A stretch of DNA of 64,000 nt from Setomelanomma holmii. Taxonomy: Eukaryota; Ascomycota; Dothideomycetes; Pleosporales; Phaeosphaeriaceae. The notes under the pieces are model-generated. The model was not told the origin of the DNA. It made no database searches and was given only the letters and a program-made list of their open reading frames with translations. Numbering within the stretch: position 1 is the stretch's first letter; each line of letters opens with the position of its first letter. Location of the stretch: NCBI GenBank assembly GCA_010015745.1, contig ML978263.1:1-64000 (forward strand), written 5' to 3'. A program made the position numbers and the translations under genes. Positions 1-10,544 of this stretch are shown here, piece after piece.

Positions 1-315
1 TCGGCCCTCTTTTGAGAGCTGTAGAGGTTGTGGGCATTGAGCCATGATAGATGCGATGAGACGCGCTGCGCGCGTTTGGGTGGGGTGCGCAGGATAGTGA
101 TCCGCGCAGCTTAGTGATCCAACACGTTAGCTGACTTGCACATGAGTCATGTCTTTGAAGTGATGTTGACGCGGGGTGTTTACACGTGTTTAGCGCGTTT
201 CTAGTGTTTACATCCGTGCGCCAACCCACAACATGCGGGATGTCGCAGGAGCAAACATCAGCGCAAGCAACCTTCCACCCATACTGACCTACTAACAATA
301 CAGCAGCCGGTCAAC
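1..315. other. Upstream region of SMC4
   Basis: No gene is visible. The stretch is the presumed SMC4 promoter and 5' leader. The ACGCG core of the fungal MluI cell-cycle box (the site of MBF-type factors) occurs twice, near 61-65 and 170-174; this match is short and its function is inference only. Confidence 0.4.
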
Positions 316-3300
316 ATGGCTTCCGTATCGCCCAGAAAGTCGACTCGCGCCGCTGCGACGAGAAGAAAGGCACCTGTCATTGACGACTCCGACGAGGAGG
401 AAAACAGGACCCCATCGCCCGAAGTCACGCAGGAGGAAGAGGAAGACTTTACGCCCGCACCTGCGGCACTGAAGACAGGACGAGGGCGAGGCAGATCGAA
501 GAAGACTGCAGCAACAGACGAGAATGCGACACCAAAACCAACAACCAGGCGGCGACCGCGGGTCACCGAGTCTGTCGAGCCAACCCAGATTTTTACGCGC
601 GCACCCAAGAAGATGACGTCAGCGTCGCCTATGAAGACAGAGCCCAAGAAATGTGGTCGCAAGCCTCGAGCGTCAGTTGTCGTCGCACCCCTTAGGGATG
701 AATCACAATTGCTCACACCAGAGCCTTCGATGTCGCCAGAACCAGAACCGGAACCAGCATCTGAGATCACGGATGTGCCAGGCACACCGCTTGCCGACAT
801 CACACAGAGCACCTTGAACGAGCAGACTCCCGTAGCGACTCCAGCGCGCGAACCACTCACCGAAGTTAACCAGATTGAGGGAGAGGATGAGACACCCATA
901 CCAGAAGCAGTAGTGGAGCCAGAGCCAGTATCCGAGCCAGAGCCAGTATCCGAGCCAGAGCCAGTACCCGAGCCACAGTCAAAGATGGTGGAGAAGGTTA
1001 ACTCGCAGCACACCGTGCTGGAAAGACCAATGGACATCGTGGCGAAGAGGAGGGCAGCGGCAATGCCAGCACTACGTGAGTCCGCGCCGCCAAAGCAACG
1101 TACAGTCATTACATGGCTAGTAATGACCAACTTTAAAAGTTATGCGGGTCGACAAGAAGTTGGTCCCTTTCATGCGTCATTCTCGTCCGTGGTAGGGCCA
1201 AACGGCTCGGGCAAATCGAACGTTATCGATTCGCTTCTCTTCGTCTTCGGTTTCCGTGCAAGCAAAATGAGACAGGGCAAGTTGTCTGCTCTCATCCACA
1301 ACTCAGCAAACTTTCTGGACTTGGACTTCTGCGAGGTCGAGGTTCACTTTCAAGAGGTCAAGGACCTTCCGAACGGCGGCCACGAGGTCATCCCAGATTC
1401 GAAGCTGGTCATTTCGCGGCGAGCCTTCAAGAACAACTCGAGCAAGTACTACATCAATGGCAAAGAGTCGACGTTCACAATCGTTACGACCTTGCTCAAG
1501 GATCGAGGCGTCGATCTTGACCACAAGCGCTTCCTGATTCTGCAAGGTGAAGTCGAGTCTATCGCGCAAATGAAGCCGAAAGCTCAGGGCGAGCATGATG
1601 ACGGCCTACTTGAGTACTTGGAGGACATTATCGGTACCTCGAAATACAAGACACCGATCGAAGAGTCTGCCGCTGAAGTCGAGACGCTGAACGAAGTGTG
1701 CCAGGAAAAGATTAGCCGAGTTCAGCACGTCGAAAAGGAGAAGAACGGGCTCGAAGACAAGAAGAACAAAGCGCTGGCGTACATTAGGGATGAAAATGAG
1801 CTTGCAATGAAGCAGTCCACTTTGTATCAGATATACATCTCGGAGTTCGACGACCACATTGAAGTTACTCAGGAGTCTGTCAACCAAATGCAGGCTCAAT
1901 TGGACGAAGAGCTGCAGAAACATCAAGGCAGCGAAGAAGAGATCAAGCAGCTTGAGCGACAGTACAAGAAGGGCGCGAAGGGATGTGAGCAGCTCGAGAA
2001 GAAGAATCAGGAGTTGCAGAAAGAAGTCGCGCGCATCGACAAAGAGACCGTAAAGTTCGAGGAGAAGAAGAAGTTCTTGGCTGGAAAGCAGAAAAAGCTG
2101 GAGAAGACCATGGACACAAGCAGCTTCGGCAGGTCCGGAGCTGAGACTTTGGCAAAGCAATACGCTGCCGACATTGAGAGGTACAACGAGGAGGTTGCCG
2201 AGCTTGAGCAGAGCATGAAAAAGGAGGAGAAGGAGCTAGAGACGGTTCGCCTAAGCCTGGCTGGCAAAACACAAGGACTATCAGACGAAATTGCCGCCAA
2301 ACAGAAGTCCCTTGAGCCTTGGAGTGCAAAGATCAACGAGAAGCAATCAGCCATCGCAGTCGCACAGAGTGAGCTCGATATCCTGCGAGAGAGAGAGAAC
2401 GCCGGCGCAAAGGGCATCGCTGATGTTGAGGCGAAGATGGAGGCGTTAGAGGAGTCCAAGCAGACAAAGGCTGCTGAGCTTGATGCCTGCGAGGCAGAGA
2501 AGAAGCGTGTCGAAAAGGAGATTCAAAAGGTTCAGGCTAAGCTTGAAGACCTGACTCGGAAAGAGCCAACGATCCGCTCGAAGCTTTCAGGTGCGCGCGC
2601 CAAGGCCGACGAAGCTCGCGCCCGTCTGTCATCTGCCCAGACGCAAGGCGACGTTCTTAGGGGTCTTATGGGTCTCAAAGCGGGTGGACGTATAGATGGC
2701 TTCCACGGCCGCCTCGGCAACCTCGGCACAATCGACCAGAAGTACGATGTTGCGATATCCACGGCTTGTCCGCAGCTGGAGAATATGGTGGTGGACACTG
2801 TGGAATCTGGACAGAAGTGCATTGAGTACCTCCGCAATCAGAAGCTCGGTCGTGCAAACTTCCTTATCCTGGATCGCCTCGCGAAACGAGATATGTCACC
2901 TATCAAGACACCAGAAGATGTGCCCCGTCTCTACGACCTTGTCAAACCCAAGGACGAAAAGCTTAGGCCCGCCTTTTACCAGGTGCTCACCAATACTTTG
3001 GTGGCAGAAGATATGGACCAGGCTGAGCGCATTGCCTATGGTGCTAAGCGATGGCGCGTTGTCACCTTGGATGGCAAGCTCATCGACACTGCTGGTACCA
3101 TGAGCGGTGGCGGTACCCGTGTCGTCAAGGGCAAGATGTCCTCGAAGTTGGCTTCGGACATTTCGAGGGATCAAGTCACCAAGCTGGAGCAGGATTGCGA
3201 CACACTCGAGCAAACGTTCGCCCAATTCCAACAAGAGCAACGAGAACTTGAGACAACTTTGCGAGATCTCACTCAACAATCACCGCATTTGGACACCAAA

Positions 3301-4776
3301 GCACAGAAACTTGCACTGGAGCTTGAGAGCTTCGACCGAAACTTGGCAGACTGCCAACGACGTATCAAGGAGTTGGGGAGCGAGCAAACATCGTCAAAGT
3401 CCGAAAAGTCTCGGGTTTCCACCTTGGAGAAGAGCATCGCTTCCATGGAGAAGGAGCTGGCCAAGCTGTATGCGGAGACTGCCGATGTCGAGGCAGAAAT
3501 CAAGGCGCTACAAGACAAGATCATGGAGATTGGTGGAGTCAAGCTGCGCAGTCAGAAAGCCAAGGTCGATGGCCTGAAGCAGCAGATTGACACCTTGACT
3601 GAGCAGTCATCGAACGCCGAGATCTCGAAATCGAAAGAAGAGAAGCAGCGCGCCAAACACGAGAAGGCGCATAATGACGCGGTTAACGAGCTGGAGAAGC
3701 TTGCAGTAGAGGCGGAGAAGGTCGAAGACGATATGGCTGCTCAACAAAGTGATGTTTCCGGCATCAGGAAGCAAGCCGAGGAGGCTCAGGATGCGCTCGA
3801 AACACGCAAGGAGGAGCTCCATGTTGTCAAGAAGGAGCTTGACGAGAAAACGGCTGAGATCAACGAGTCTCGCGCCGTTGAAATCGAAATGCGCAACAAG
3901 CTCGAAGAGGGGCAGAAGAGCCTCAATGAGTTCCAGAAGAAGCAGGCCTACTTCCACGACAAATTGAGCAAACTCACATACCAGAACGTCACTGACCTCG
4001 GCGAAGAGCAAGAAGGTGGCGAAGGTTTACCGTCATACAGCAAGGACGAGCTGCAGGACATGTCGAAAGCTGATCTCAAGGACGAGATTGCGCACCTGGA
4101 GAAAAAGAACGAGTCTACGCAGGTCGACCTATCTGTTCTTGCCGAGTATCGCAAACGCGTTGAAGAACACGCATCCCGCTCGTCTGACCTTACCGAAGCT
4201 GTAGCTTCTCGCGACGCTGCCAAACGGAAGTGCGATGAGCTTCGACGACTACGTCTGGAAGGCTTCATGGAAGGCTTCAGCGTCATCACCGCCCGCCTCA
4301 AGGAGATGTACCAAATGATCACCATGGGTGGTAATGCCGAACTCGAGCTCGTCGACTCTCTCGATCCCTTCAGCGAAGGCATTTTGTTCTCCGTCATGCC
4401 GCCCAAGAAGTCTTGGAAGAACATCAGCAACTTGTCTGGTGGTGAGAAGACGCTGTCGTCGCTGGCGCTCGTCTTTGCCCTGCACCACTACAAGCCGACG
4501 CCACTCTATGTCATGGACGAAATCGATGCCGCGTTGGACTTCAGGAATGTCAGCATTGTTGCGAGCTACATCAAGGAGCGGACGAAGAACGCACAATTCA
4601 TTGTCATCTCGCTGAGAAACAACATGTTCGAGCTTGCGAGTAGACTGGTGGGTGTATATAAAGTCAACCACATGGTAAGTCAATGCCTTCCTCGAGATGT
4701 TCGAATGGTACTAACAGCATGCCAGACCAAGAGCGTCACAATAGAGAACAAGGACTATATCACTAGACAAGCATAA
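316..4776 (+). CDS. SMC4: Condensin SMC subunit Smc4
   Basis: Structural maintenance of chromosomes ATPase of the condensin complex, which with Smc2 compacts mitotic chromosomes. After a low-complexity acidic/proline N-terminus (about 260 residues, with SEPEPV repeats) come the Walker A motif GPNGSGKS (about residue 294), a long coiled coil, the hinge (about 780-950, with GFHGRLG and TMSGGG), a second coiled coil, the ABC signature LSGGEK (about 1373) and Walker B VMDEIDAALD. The order and the C-terminus TKSVTIENKDY are those of Smc4 rather than Smc1-3. Two exons: 316-4674 and 4726-4776. The intron (4675-4725) has no stop and a length divisible by three, so a naive reading adds 17 residues (1486 instead of 1469). 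The ATG at 316 is the first in frame. Confidence 0.97.
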   Translation: MASVSPRKSTRAAATRRKAPVIDDSDEEENRTPSPEVTQEEEEDFTPAPAALKTGRGRGRSKKTAATDENATPKPTTRRRPRVTESVEPTQIFTRAPKKMTSASPMKTEPKKCGRKPRASVVVAPLRDESQLLTPEPSMSPEPEPEPASEITDVPGTPLADITQSTLNEQTPVATPAREPLTEVNQIEGEDETPIPEAVVEPEPVSEPEPVSEPEPVPEPQSKMVEKVNSQHTVLERPMDIVAKRRAAAMPALRESAPPKQRTVITWLVMTNFKSYAGRQEVGPFHASFSSVVGPNGSGKSNVIDSLLFVFGFRASKMRQGKLSALIHNSANFLDLDFCEVEVHFQEVKDLPNGGHEVIPDSKLVISRRAFKNNSSKYYINGKESTFTIVTTLLKDRGVDLDHKRFLILQGEVESIAQMKPKAQGEHDDGLLEYLEDIIGTSKYKTPIEESAAEVETLNEVCQEKISRVQHVEKEKNGLEDKKNKALAYIRDENELAMKQSTLYQIYISEFDDHIEVTQESVNQMQAQLDEELQKHQGSEEEIKQLERQYKKGAKGCEQLEKKNQELQKEVARIDKETVKFEEKKKFLAGKQKKLEKTMDTSSFGRSGAETLAKQYAADIERYNEEVAELEQSMKKEEKELETVRLSLAGKTQGLSDEIAAKQKSLEPWSAKINEKQSAIAVAQSELDILRERENAGAKGIADVEAKMEALEESKQTKAAELDACEAEKKRVEKEIQKVQAKLEDLTRKEPTIRSKLSGARAKADEARARLSSAQTQGDVLRGLMGLKAGGRIDGFHGRLGNLGTIDQKYDVAISTACPQLENMVVDTVESGQKCIEYLRNQKLGRANFLILDRLAKRDMSPIKTPEDVPRLYDLVKPKDEKLRPAFYQVLTNTLVAEDMDQAERIAYGAKRWRVVTLDGKLIDTAGTMSGGGTRVVKGKMSSKLASDISRDQVTKLEQDCDTLEQTFAQFQQEQRELETTLRDLTQQSPHLDTKAQKLALELESFDRNLADCQRRIKELGSEQTSSKSEKSRVSTLEKSIASMEKELAKLYAETADVEAEIKALQDKIMEIGGVKLRSQKAKVDGLKQQIDTLTEQSSNAEISKSKEEKQRAKHEKAHNDAVNELEKLAVEAEKVEDDMAAQQSDVSGIRKQAEEAQDALETRKEELHVVKKELDEKTAEINESRAVEIEMRNKLEEGQKSLNEFQKKQAYFHDKLSKLTYQNVTDLGEEQEGGEGLPSYSKDELQDMSKADLKDEIAHLEKKNESTQVDLSVLAEYRKRVEEHASRSSDLTEAVASRDAAKRKCDELRRLRLEGFMEGFSVITARLKEMYQMITMGGNAELELVDSLDPFSEGILFSVMPPKKSWKNISNLSGGEKTLSSLALVFALHHYKPTPLYVMDEIDAALDFRNVSIVASYIKERTKNAQFIVISLRNNMFELASRLVGVYKVNHMVSQCLPRDVRMVLTACQTKSVTIENKDYITRQA
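916..975 (+). repeat. 18-bp tandem repeat coding SEPEPV
   Basis: About three copies of an 18-bp unit in the disordered N-terminal tail of SMC4, encoding repeated Ser-Glu-Pro-Glu-Pro-Val. The unit preserves frame, so copy number can change without breaking the gene. Confidence 0.85.
4675..4725 (+). other. Stop-free 51-bp intron in SMC4
   Basis: GTAAGT donor, TACTAAC branch site at 4709-4715 and CAG acceptor. Removal joins ...YKVNHM to TKSVTIENKDY, the conserved Smc4 C-terminus. Because the intron is 17 codons with no stop, retention would only insert 17 residues. Confidence 0.9.
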
Positions 4777-5409
4777 TAAGGTGCGAGTCATGTTCATTTT
4801 GCATATGGTGTTAGGCGTTGGATGTTGCATAGCATCGCTTGGATGGCATACGCAGCGGGTAAGATGTTTGGAATGGCCATGATACCACACAGTCCCGGAA
4901 TGTAATGATGAGATGCGACAATCACGACAAGAATTTTCGCAGTTTCCATAAATGCAAGACTTCGACTCGATGTGCTGACTGGCAACTTGCCTTTGCACAG
5001 GCATCCTTTACGTGATGGCGGGGCAAACGCGGGGACAGCGGGTAGATCAGGCTCCCAGCAGCGAGCTTCGAGCTCAAGACCACATGCGGAGAGGCGATCC
5101 ACGTTAACGACACTGCAAAACTCCTCATCTTCGGATGACAGAGTGAAGTTGGGTGTGCGGCCCCGTACACGTTCGGACGAACCCTGAAAGCACCGAAGTC
5201 CGATGACCGGCGAGGATCACAGATGACGCCTTGCCTAATTGGGCATAGTGTATCATGGTCTCCGCAAAAAAGTTGAATGGAGGGGCGCGTGGTTCATATG
5301 AGTACTCTTGGGGCGGCTTAAATTCTCACTCCACTTCAGCGTTCTCTACGATCTCTTCATCCTTCCTCCAACCTCTCTTTCAAGTTCTTCCGGTTCGATT
5401 GATAACATC
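4777..5409. other. Intergenic SMC4-SHMT
   Basis: No gene seen. The last part (about 5333-5400) is a pyrimidine-rich CT tract directly before the SHMT start codon, typical of the core promoter and leader of highly expressed filamentous-fungal genes. Confidence 0.5.
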
Positions 5410-6982
5410 ATGCCTTCCTACGCGCTGCCCAAGTCCCACCAGGACGTATGTTGCCCCACGCGTCAACGAAGATGGATGACAAGCTGACTCGTGACAGCTC
5501 ATGGAGAAGTCCCTGGTGGATACGGACAACGATGTCGCTCAGATCATGGTAGGAAGAACAAATCAAACACTAAATCCAAGATGCTAACGAGTCCCGCAGG
5601 AGAAGGAAATTCAGCGTCAGCGCGAGTCCATCCTCCTCATCGCCTCGGAGAACGTCACGTCCCGCGCCGTCTTCGATGCGCTTGGCTCGCCCATGTCCAA
5701 TAAGTACTCTGAGGGCTACCCAGGCGCCCGCTACTACGGTGGTAATGAGCACATCGACGCCATCGAGCTCCTCTGCCAGAAGCGTGCTCTTGAGACATTC
5801 GGACTGGACCCAGAGAAATGGGGCGTGAACGTACAGTGCTTGAGCGGCAGCCCGGCAAACCTCCAGGTTTACCAGGCTATCATGAGGCCACATGAGAGGC
5901 TCATGGGTCTTGACCTGCCGCACGGTGGCCATCTGAGCCACGGCTACCAGACACCCCAGAGGAAGTGCGTAGACCAGCTCTTGCGTGAAGTGGACAAGGA
6001 TTGACTGACATCGTGTAGGATCTCTGCCGTCTCCACCTACTTCGAGACTTTCCCTTACCGCGTAAACCTCGAGACCGGCATCATCGATTACGCCCAGCTC
6101 GAGCAGAACGCCCTCATGTACCGCCCCAAGGTCCTCGTTGCTGGTACCTCCGCCTACTGCCGCGAGATCGACTACGCCCGCATGCGCGAGATTGCCGACA
6201 AGGTTGGCTGCTACCTGATGATGGACATGGCACATATCTCTGGTCTGATCGCTGCTGGCGTCAACAAGTCGCCCTTCCCATACTGCGACATCGTCACAAC
6301 CACTACACACAAGTCGCTCCGTGGACCCCGTGGCGCGATGATCTTCTTCCGCAAGGGTGTGCGCAAGACGGACGCGAAGACTGGCAAGGAGACCCTCTAC
6401 GACTTGGAAGGACCCATCAACTTCTCCGTCTTCCCCGGCCACCAGGGTGGACCTCACAACCATACCATCACTGCTCTCGCAGTCGCACTCAAGCAGGCAC
6501 AGACCGAGGACTTCAAGCTTTACCAGCAGCAAGTCATCAAGAACGCCAAGCAGCTCGAGGTTACATTCAAGGAGCTCGGCTTCAAGCTCGTCACCGACGG
6601 CACAGACAACCATATGGTACTCATCGACCTCAAGCCGTTCGCTCTCGATGGCGCGCGTGTCGAGGCTGTCCTCGAGCAAGTCAACATCGCATGCAACAAA
6701 AACACCACACCCGGCGACAAGTCTGCACTCACACCTCAGGGCATCCGTATCGGTGCACCAGCCATGACCTCAAGAGGTCTCGGCGAGGAGGACTTCAAGA
6801 AGATCGCCAACTACATTGACACCTGCATCCAGATGTGCAAGAAGATCCAGGGCGAGCTTCCCAAGGAGAACAATAAACTCAAGGACTTCAAGGCCAAGGT
6901 CGCCAGCCGCGAGGTCGAGGAAATCAACAACCTCAAGAAGGAGATTGCCGCCTGGGCCGTTACCTTCCCTCTTCCCATCTAA
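5410..6982 (+). CDS. SHM2: Serine hydroxymethyltransferase, cytosolic
   Basis: PLP enzyme interconverting serine and tetrahydrofolate with glycine and 5,10-methylene-THF, the main source of one-carbon units. Four exons: 5410-5445, 5498-5548, 5600-5964, 6019-6982, giving 471 residues, the normal size of the cytosolic form. Visible family features are the YSEGYPGARYYGG segment, LSGSPAN, the SHGYQTPQRKISA segment that is only restored by splicing the third intron, and the PLP-lysine motif VTTTTHKSLRGPRG (Lys about 249). The N-terminus MPSYALPKSHQ carries no mitochondrial presequence, so I assign the cytosolic isoform. Introns are 51-54 bp with CTAAC/CTGAC branch sites. The start at 5410 is chosen because it splices in phase into LMEKSLVDTDNDV. 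Confidence 0.96.
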
Positions 6983-8381
6983 GTCTTGTCTTGTGATATC
7001 CTGGATCTGGCGTACTTTGGCGTTGGGAGGCGAATTCAACAAAATTACTTTTCGAGTTGGCATACTTCAACATTCTACGCATCATGAAAGGTCGGATGAA
7101 AATGGTATCTGAGCGGAAAGAATGGGGCTGGAGTGAGAAGATACTCCGCTCTTGGTGCGCTTGACTTGAACGACGTTGTTGCTTAACCAACGACGAGTAT
7201 CAATGAAGCATAACATTCTAACACGAACTCTAATCTCACCCAATCACATCCTTCGCATCGTTCTCAATATGATTTCTCTTCTTACCCACTTCCTGCATAT
7301 ATTCCAATCATTGTCCATGCCCGTTCCGTCAGCTGCCGCACGTTTGCACACCCAGCACCATCACTATCCCATGCACATCTCCGAATCAACCCCAACAGAA
7401 CGCAAGACAACACCACAGCTCGACAAACTAAAACAAATCGATCGCAATGCATCTCCTGAAACTTCGCCGTCGTTGGTCAGAAAGCAGACTTTCCTGCAAT
7501 ACCTCATCATCTGACGTTTACACTGCGGGCGGGTCTCGAATATCGCCCGCAGCTGCAGTCATGAACGACGCAACCGTACCCGGCGTGCTTGGCTTGGCGG
7601 TGTGTATCGTTGGCCGCACTGGGTGTGTAAAGGTGACGCACAATCTTTTCCAATAATACTGGACTCGAATACAGACTTGGATGTGCGAGGAAGGAGTGTG
7701 TGAGAAACAGAAAAAGGAAGATGTAGATGAGATGTGAGCGTAGATAGGACTGGTGGCATGGATGTGGATATGGGCGTGGAGACGTTGAGATGGGTCACGG
7801 TTGTGAAAGACAGGGTGGGAGAGGGCGAGGGAAAGAGGGGAAGGAAAAGGTGTTGGATGATAGGCGGGAGTTAACAAGGACCTTGGAGGAATATGGGATG
7901 TATGAGTGGTTTTGATGCTATATGTGTTGCAGTTCGGTCAATGAAGAAAATCAGTGCGTGTTCTGCTGGTGCTTTTCCCCCTCTTTTTTTTTAGCTCGTT
8001 ATGGAGACCTGGATAGAGCTAGAGACTTCAGCGACATGCCCTTAGCGCGGAGGAAAACATCCCAGACAATGTCAGAGATTGGAAACCTGCTGGGATAATG
8101 TTGGGCCATATCGCACGCGTCACTTGGTTCACGATGTCAAACATGTAACTTATGCAAGTTTCTTTGATTTTCCGTGCGAGTACGGACCATTGAGGCCCGT
8201 AGATCTACCTTTAAGGAACCACAGCTCTACTCACTGTCCACTTTCATCCATCTCGTTCCAATTCTTTAGCCATGCCCATCTGCTCCTACCCCGTTCTCAA
8301 AAGTGAACTCCTAAACGCCCCCTGCAGATCCTCTAGATCAAATGCCTAGTGTGACGAGCGCGCTAAGACACTGGAGAGTGT
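6983..8381. other. Intergenic, 1.4 kb
   Basis: I see no convincing gene. A plus-strand open frame at 7176-7514 (112 codons) and an overlapping minus-strand frame at 7518-7877 have compositions unlike the neighbouring genes, no recognisable motif and no splice support. The stretch 7795-7850 is strongly purine-biased. Both flanking genes end here (convergent), so most of it is probably 3' UTR and spacer. Confidence 0.5.
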
Positions 8382-8707
8382 CTAGCACTCATAACCACAC
8401 TTATTATGGCACTTTTCGCCATTATTCTGGCACGTTTCGCGCTTGCACGTAATCAGGCACGCCGTCGGGTTGAACCAGCACCAGAGACCCTATCACAAAA
8501 CGTCAGTACCTCACATCTGTAATCATACACGTCTGAGGAAATACTTACGCCATAGCAGCCGTCGAAGTACTTGTTGCAATCGTCGCAGTCATCGCGGTCC
8601 ATGATGTTGACGTTGGTGGTGGACTCAGTGGTGGGGTCCATGGGGGTCGCGACGACGAGGGTGACTATGCCGGCGACGATGGCGGCAAGGATGGTGATGA
8701 ACTTCAT
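8382..8707 (-). CDS. Small cysteine-rich secreted protein (effector-like)
   Basis: Unrecognised secreted protein of 88 residues. Two exons on the minus strand, 8707-8549 and 8489-8382, separated by a 59-bp intron with GTAAGT donor and TAG acceptor. Unspliced, the frame gives an 84-residue protein with an unremarkable C-terminus; spliced, the second exon contributes seven cysteines. A hydrophobic signal peptide covers residues 1-20 (cleavage likely after VVA), followed by a short Thr/Asp-rich stretch and a compact core with ten cysteines at about 41, 44, 51, 57, 64, 68, 73, 80, 84 and 88. Even number and tight spacing suggest five disulphides. This is the profile of fungal apoplastic effectors or antimicrobial peptides, but no specific family is recognised, so function is inference. 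The neighbouring minus-strand gene is a secreted RNase. Confidence 0.8.
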
Positions 8708-9175
8708 GTTGAAGGATGGTGTGAGAGTGGCGGTTTGGAAAGTTTGGTGTTGTGACCTGTGTTTCGTGATTGAAGAGTTGAGAAGTTGTGCTTGCTGGGT
8801 GACCGGAGAGAGACTGTGTGATGAGGGAGTCTAGAGTGGAGGCCGAGGGCTAAATATATGCTCGAGGGCGCGAGGGGACCGGCAGACAGCAGCGGTGGTG
8901 AGTTGCGTTTGCACATTGCGGGGGTGTTTGCAGCTGGTGAGAGACCGCGGTCGAGAGCCAGCGGTGGGGATGCGGGTGGTACTGGTAGCAACCGGTCTGC
9001 TAGATCGGATGGGATCTTGCAGTGAAAGGCCGTTAGCCAAGACAGTGCTGTTTCAATTAGTATTGTGCAAGTGAAGCGCATAGCCGGGCAATTCGGTGTT
9101 TGGAAGATCGAGTGTATTGGAAGCAGGGCTCCGAACTCGTCAGCCACTTGCTTAAGCTAAAAATACTCGAGATAC
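8708..9175. other. Intergenic, promoter of the Cys-rich gene
   Basis: 468 bp between the RNase T2 stop and the cysteine-rich gene. No gene seen apart from the TATA-like element near 8855. Confidence 0.5.
8850..8861 (-). promoter_or_regulatory. TATA-like element upstream of the Cys-rich gene
   Basis: Minus strand reads CATATATTTAG about 145 bp before the start codon of the cysteine-rich secreted protein. Position and sequence fit a TATA box, unproven. Confidence 0.4.
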
Positions 9176-10544
9176 TCAGGCAGACTGCCATTGAATGACA
9201 AAGGTCGACTTGTGGTCTCCACCAGCATACACAGTCTGTTGCGTGCTTCCACTCGCGACAGTATCTGCACTCCAATTCTGGTTGCCGCCAGCTGCGAGGT
9301 TTCCGCTTGCGCTTGTGAAGCTCGTAGCAGTTGTTACGCTGCTGCCGCACGTCAATGCTCCTCCAACGATACCACACTTACCCTTCGACGAGGTCAACGT
9401 GAAACCACTGCCAGCGCTGGTGGCAGTGAAGGTGGCGCAAGTGCCGGTGGTGTACCAAGTGCCAGCTCCAATGATACAACCGTTTTTGCTGCCATTGACA
9501 ATGACATTGAGGTTACCCTTTCCATCAAACGGTGTCCCAGGGGAAGATGTGGCCGTGGGGGTGCCACCACCAGCGGTCGTAGTGGGCGATGAGCTTCCAC
9601 TCTTTGGCAGGTACTTGATGCCAGTGGCTGGGCAAGTAGACTTTGTGCCATCTGGGTTGGCCGCTACGAACTCGCCGGTCTGCAGACTTCCTCGAACATC
9701 GTAATGGTACCAGATCTCGTTCAAAGCACCACTGCTGCAGCCGAGCGTGACCGAAACGCCCGGCCTCTTTGCAGCGATCGCTGATTGAATGGCCGCGGTT
9801 GTGTACGTCTGGGTCGTGCTCGGGACAATGCCAGCAGCACTCAACCAGTCGTAACTCGGCAGCGTCTTGAAAATGTCCACGGCCTTCTGGAAGTAGTCGA
9901 CGACTTCCTCAGTGGGCTTGTGGTTGCTGTAGCAGCTGGGCTCAAGTGTGGAGATACACGTGCCGTGCTTCGCCCACTCGTGCTCCCAGAACGTCTCGTC
10001 ATTGCCTTGGTAATCCTTCCAGTACGTGCTCATGTATGACAGCAGATCGGATGCGCCAAGCGAGGTCAGGATAGAGGAAATGTTGGTATATGCGCGCGAG
10101 GGGTCGCAGTTGGCATCGTAGGTACCGTCACAGCGGTCAGGCCTGCTACTGTTAGTATCTGCATAGTGAGTGCTATGATCTGGCGAGTGTTTACCAGAGG
10201 CCGTGCAATGTCCAACTGTCAGAAGGACCAGTCGGCGGGTCGTAATCCCAAAATTGCGTCTGGAGTATCTGTCCACCAGGCGCATTGAAGCAGCATAGAT
10301 TCTCCACCACAGTCGTGTTGTGGCAGCTCAGTTGTGGAGAGGGGCAACTCTGTGTAAAAGTGCTCATGACCCTCTGGCCGCCACCCAGAAGGACTTGCGC
10401 GCCTGTGAAGGCTACCTTGGACAGTGTTTTGAGAGAAGGCATGGCTGTGTCTGCTGTCTGAGGAGCCACAGAATGTAGGGATGCCACCGCGTTTTGTACC
10501 CCGTCCTTCACAGCCTCCACCCACTGCTCTACCAGCGTGGGCAT
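9176..10544 (-). CDS. RNY1: Ribonuclease T2-like, secreted/vacuolar
   Basis: RNase T2 family endoribonuclease, cutting single-stranded RNA in the vacuole or outside the cell. Two exons on the minus strand, 10544-10195 and 10142-9176, split by a 52-bp intron exactly inside the first catalytic block: DSWTLHGLW joins PDRCDG only after splicing. The second active-site block is FWEHEWAKHGTC, so both catalytic histidine blocks are intact. Many cysteines (SCPSPQLSCHNTT, NLCCFNAPGG) match the fungal family. A Ser/Thr/Gly linker leads to a C-terminal extension of about 110 residues, as in Rny1-type enzymes. The 438-residue model uses the ATG at 10544; an in-frame ATG at 10442 begins MPSLKTLSKV, which looks more like the family's usual leader, so the true start may be there (404 residues). 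Confidence 0.93.

Noticed and set aside
5570..6679. 369-codon antisense frame across SHMT
   Set aside because: A shadow of the biased codon use of SHMT on the opposite strand; no protein family.
7176..7877. Two opposed open frames (112 and 119 codons) downstream of SHMT
   Set aside because: They overlap the 3' spacer, have low-complexity His/Pro/Ser composition, no motif and no splice support.
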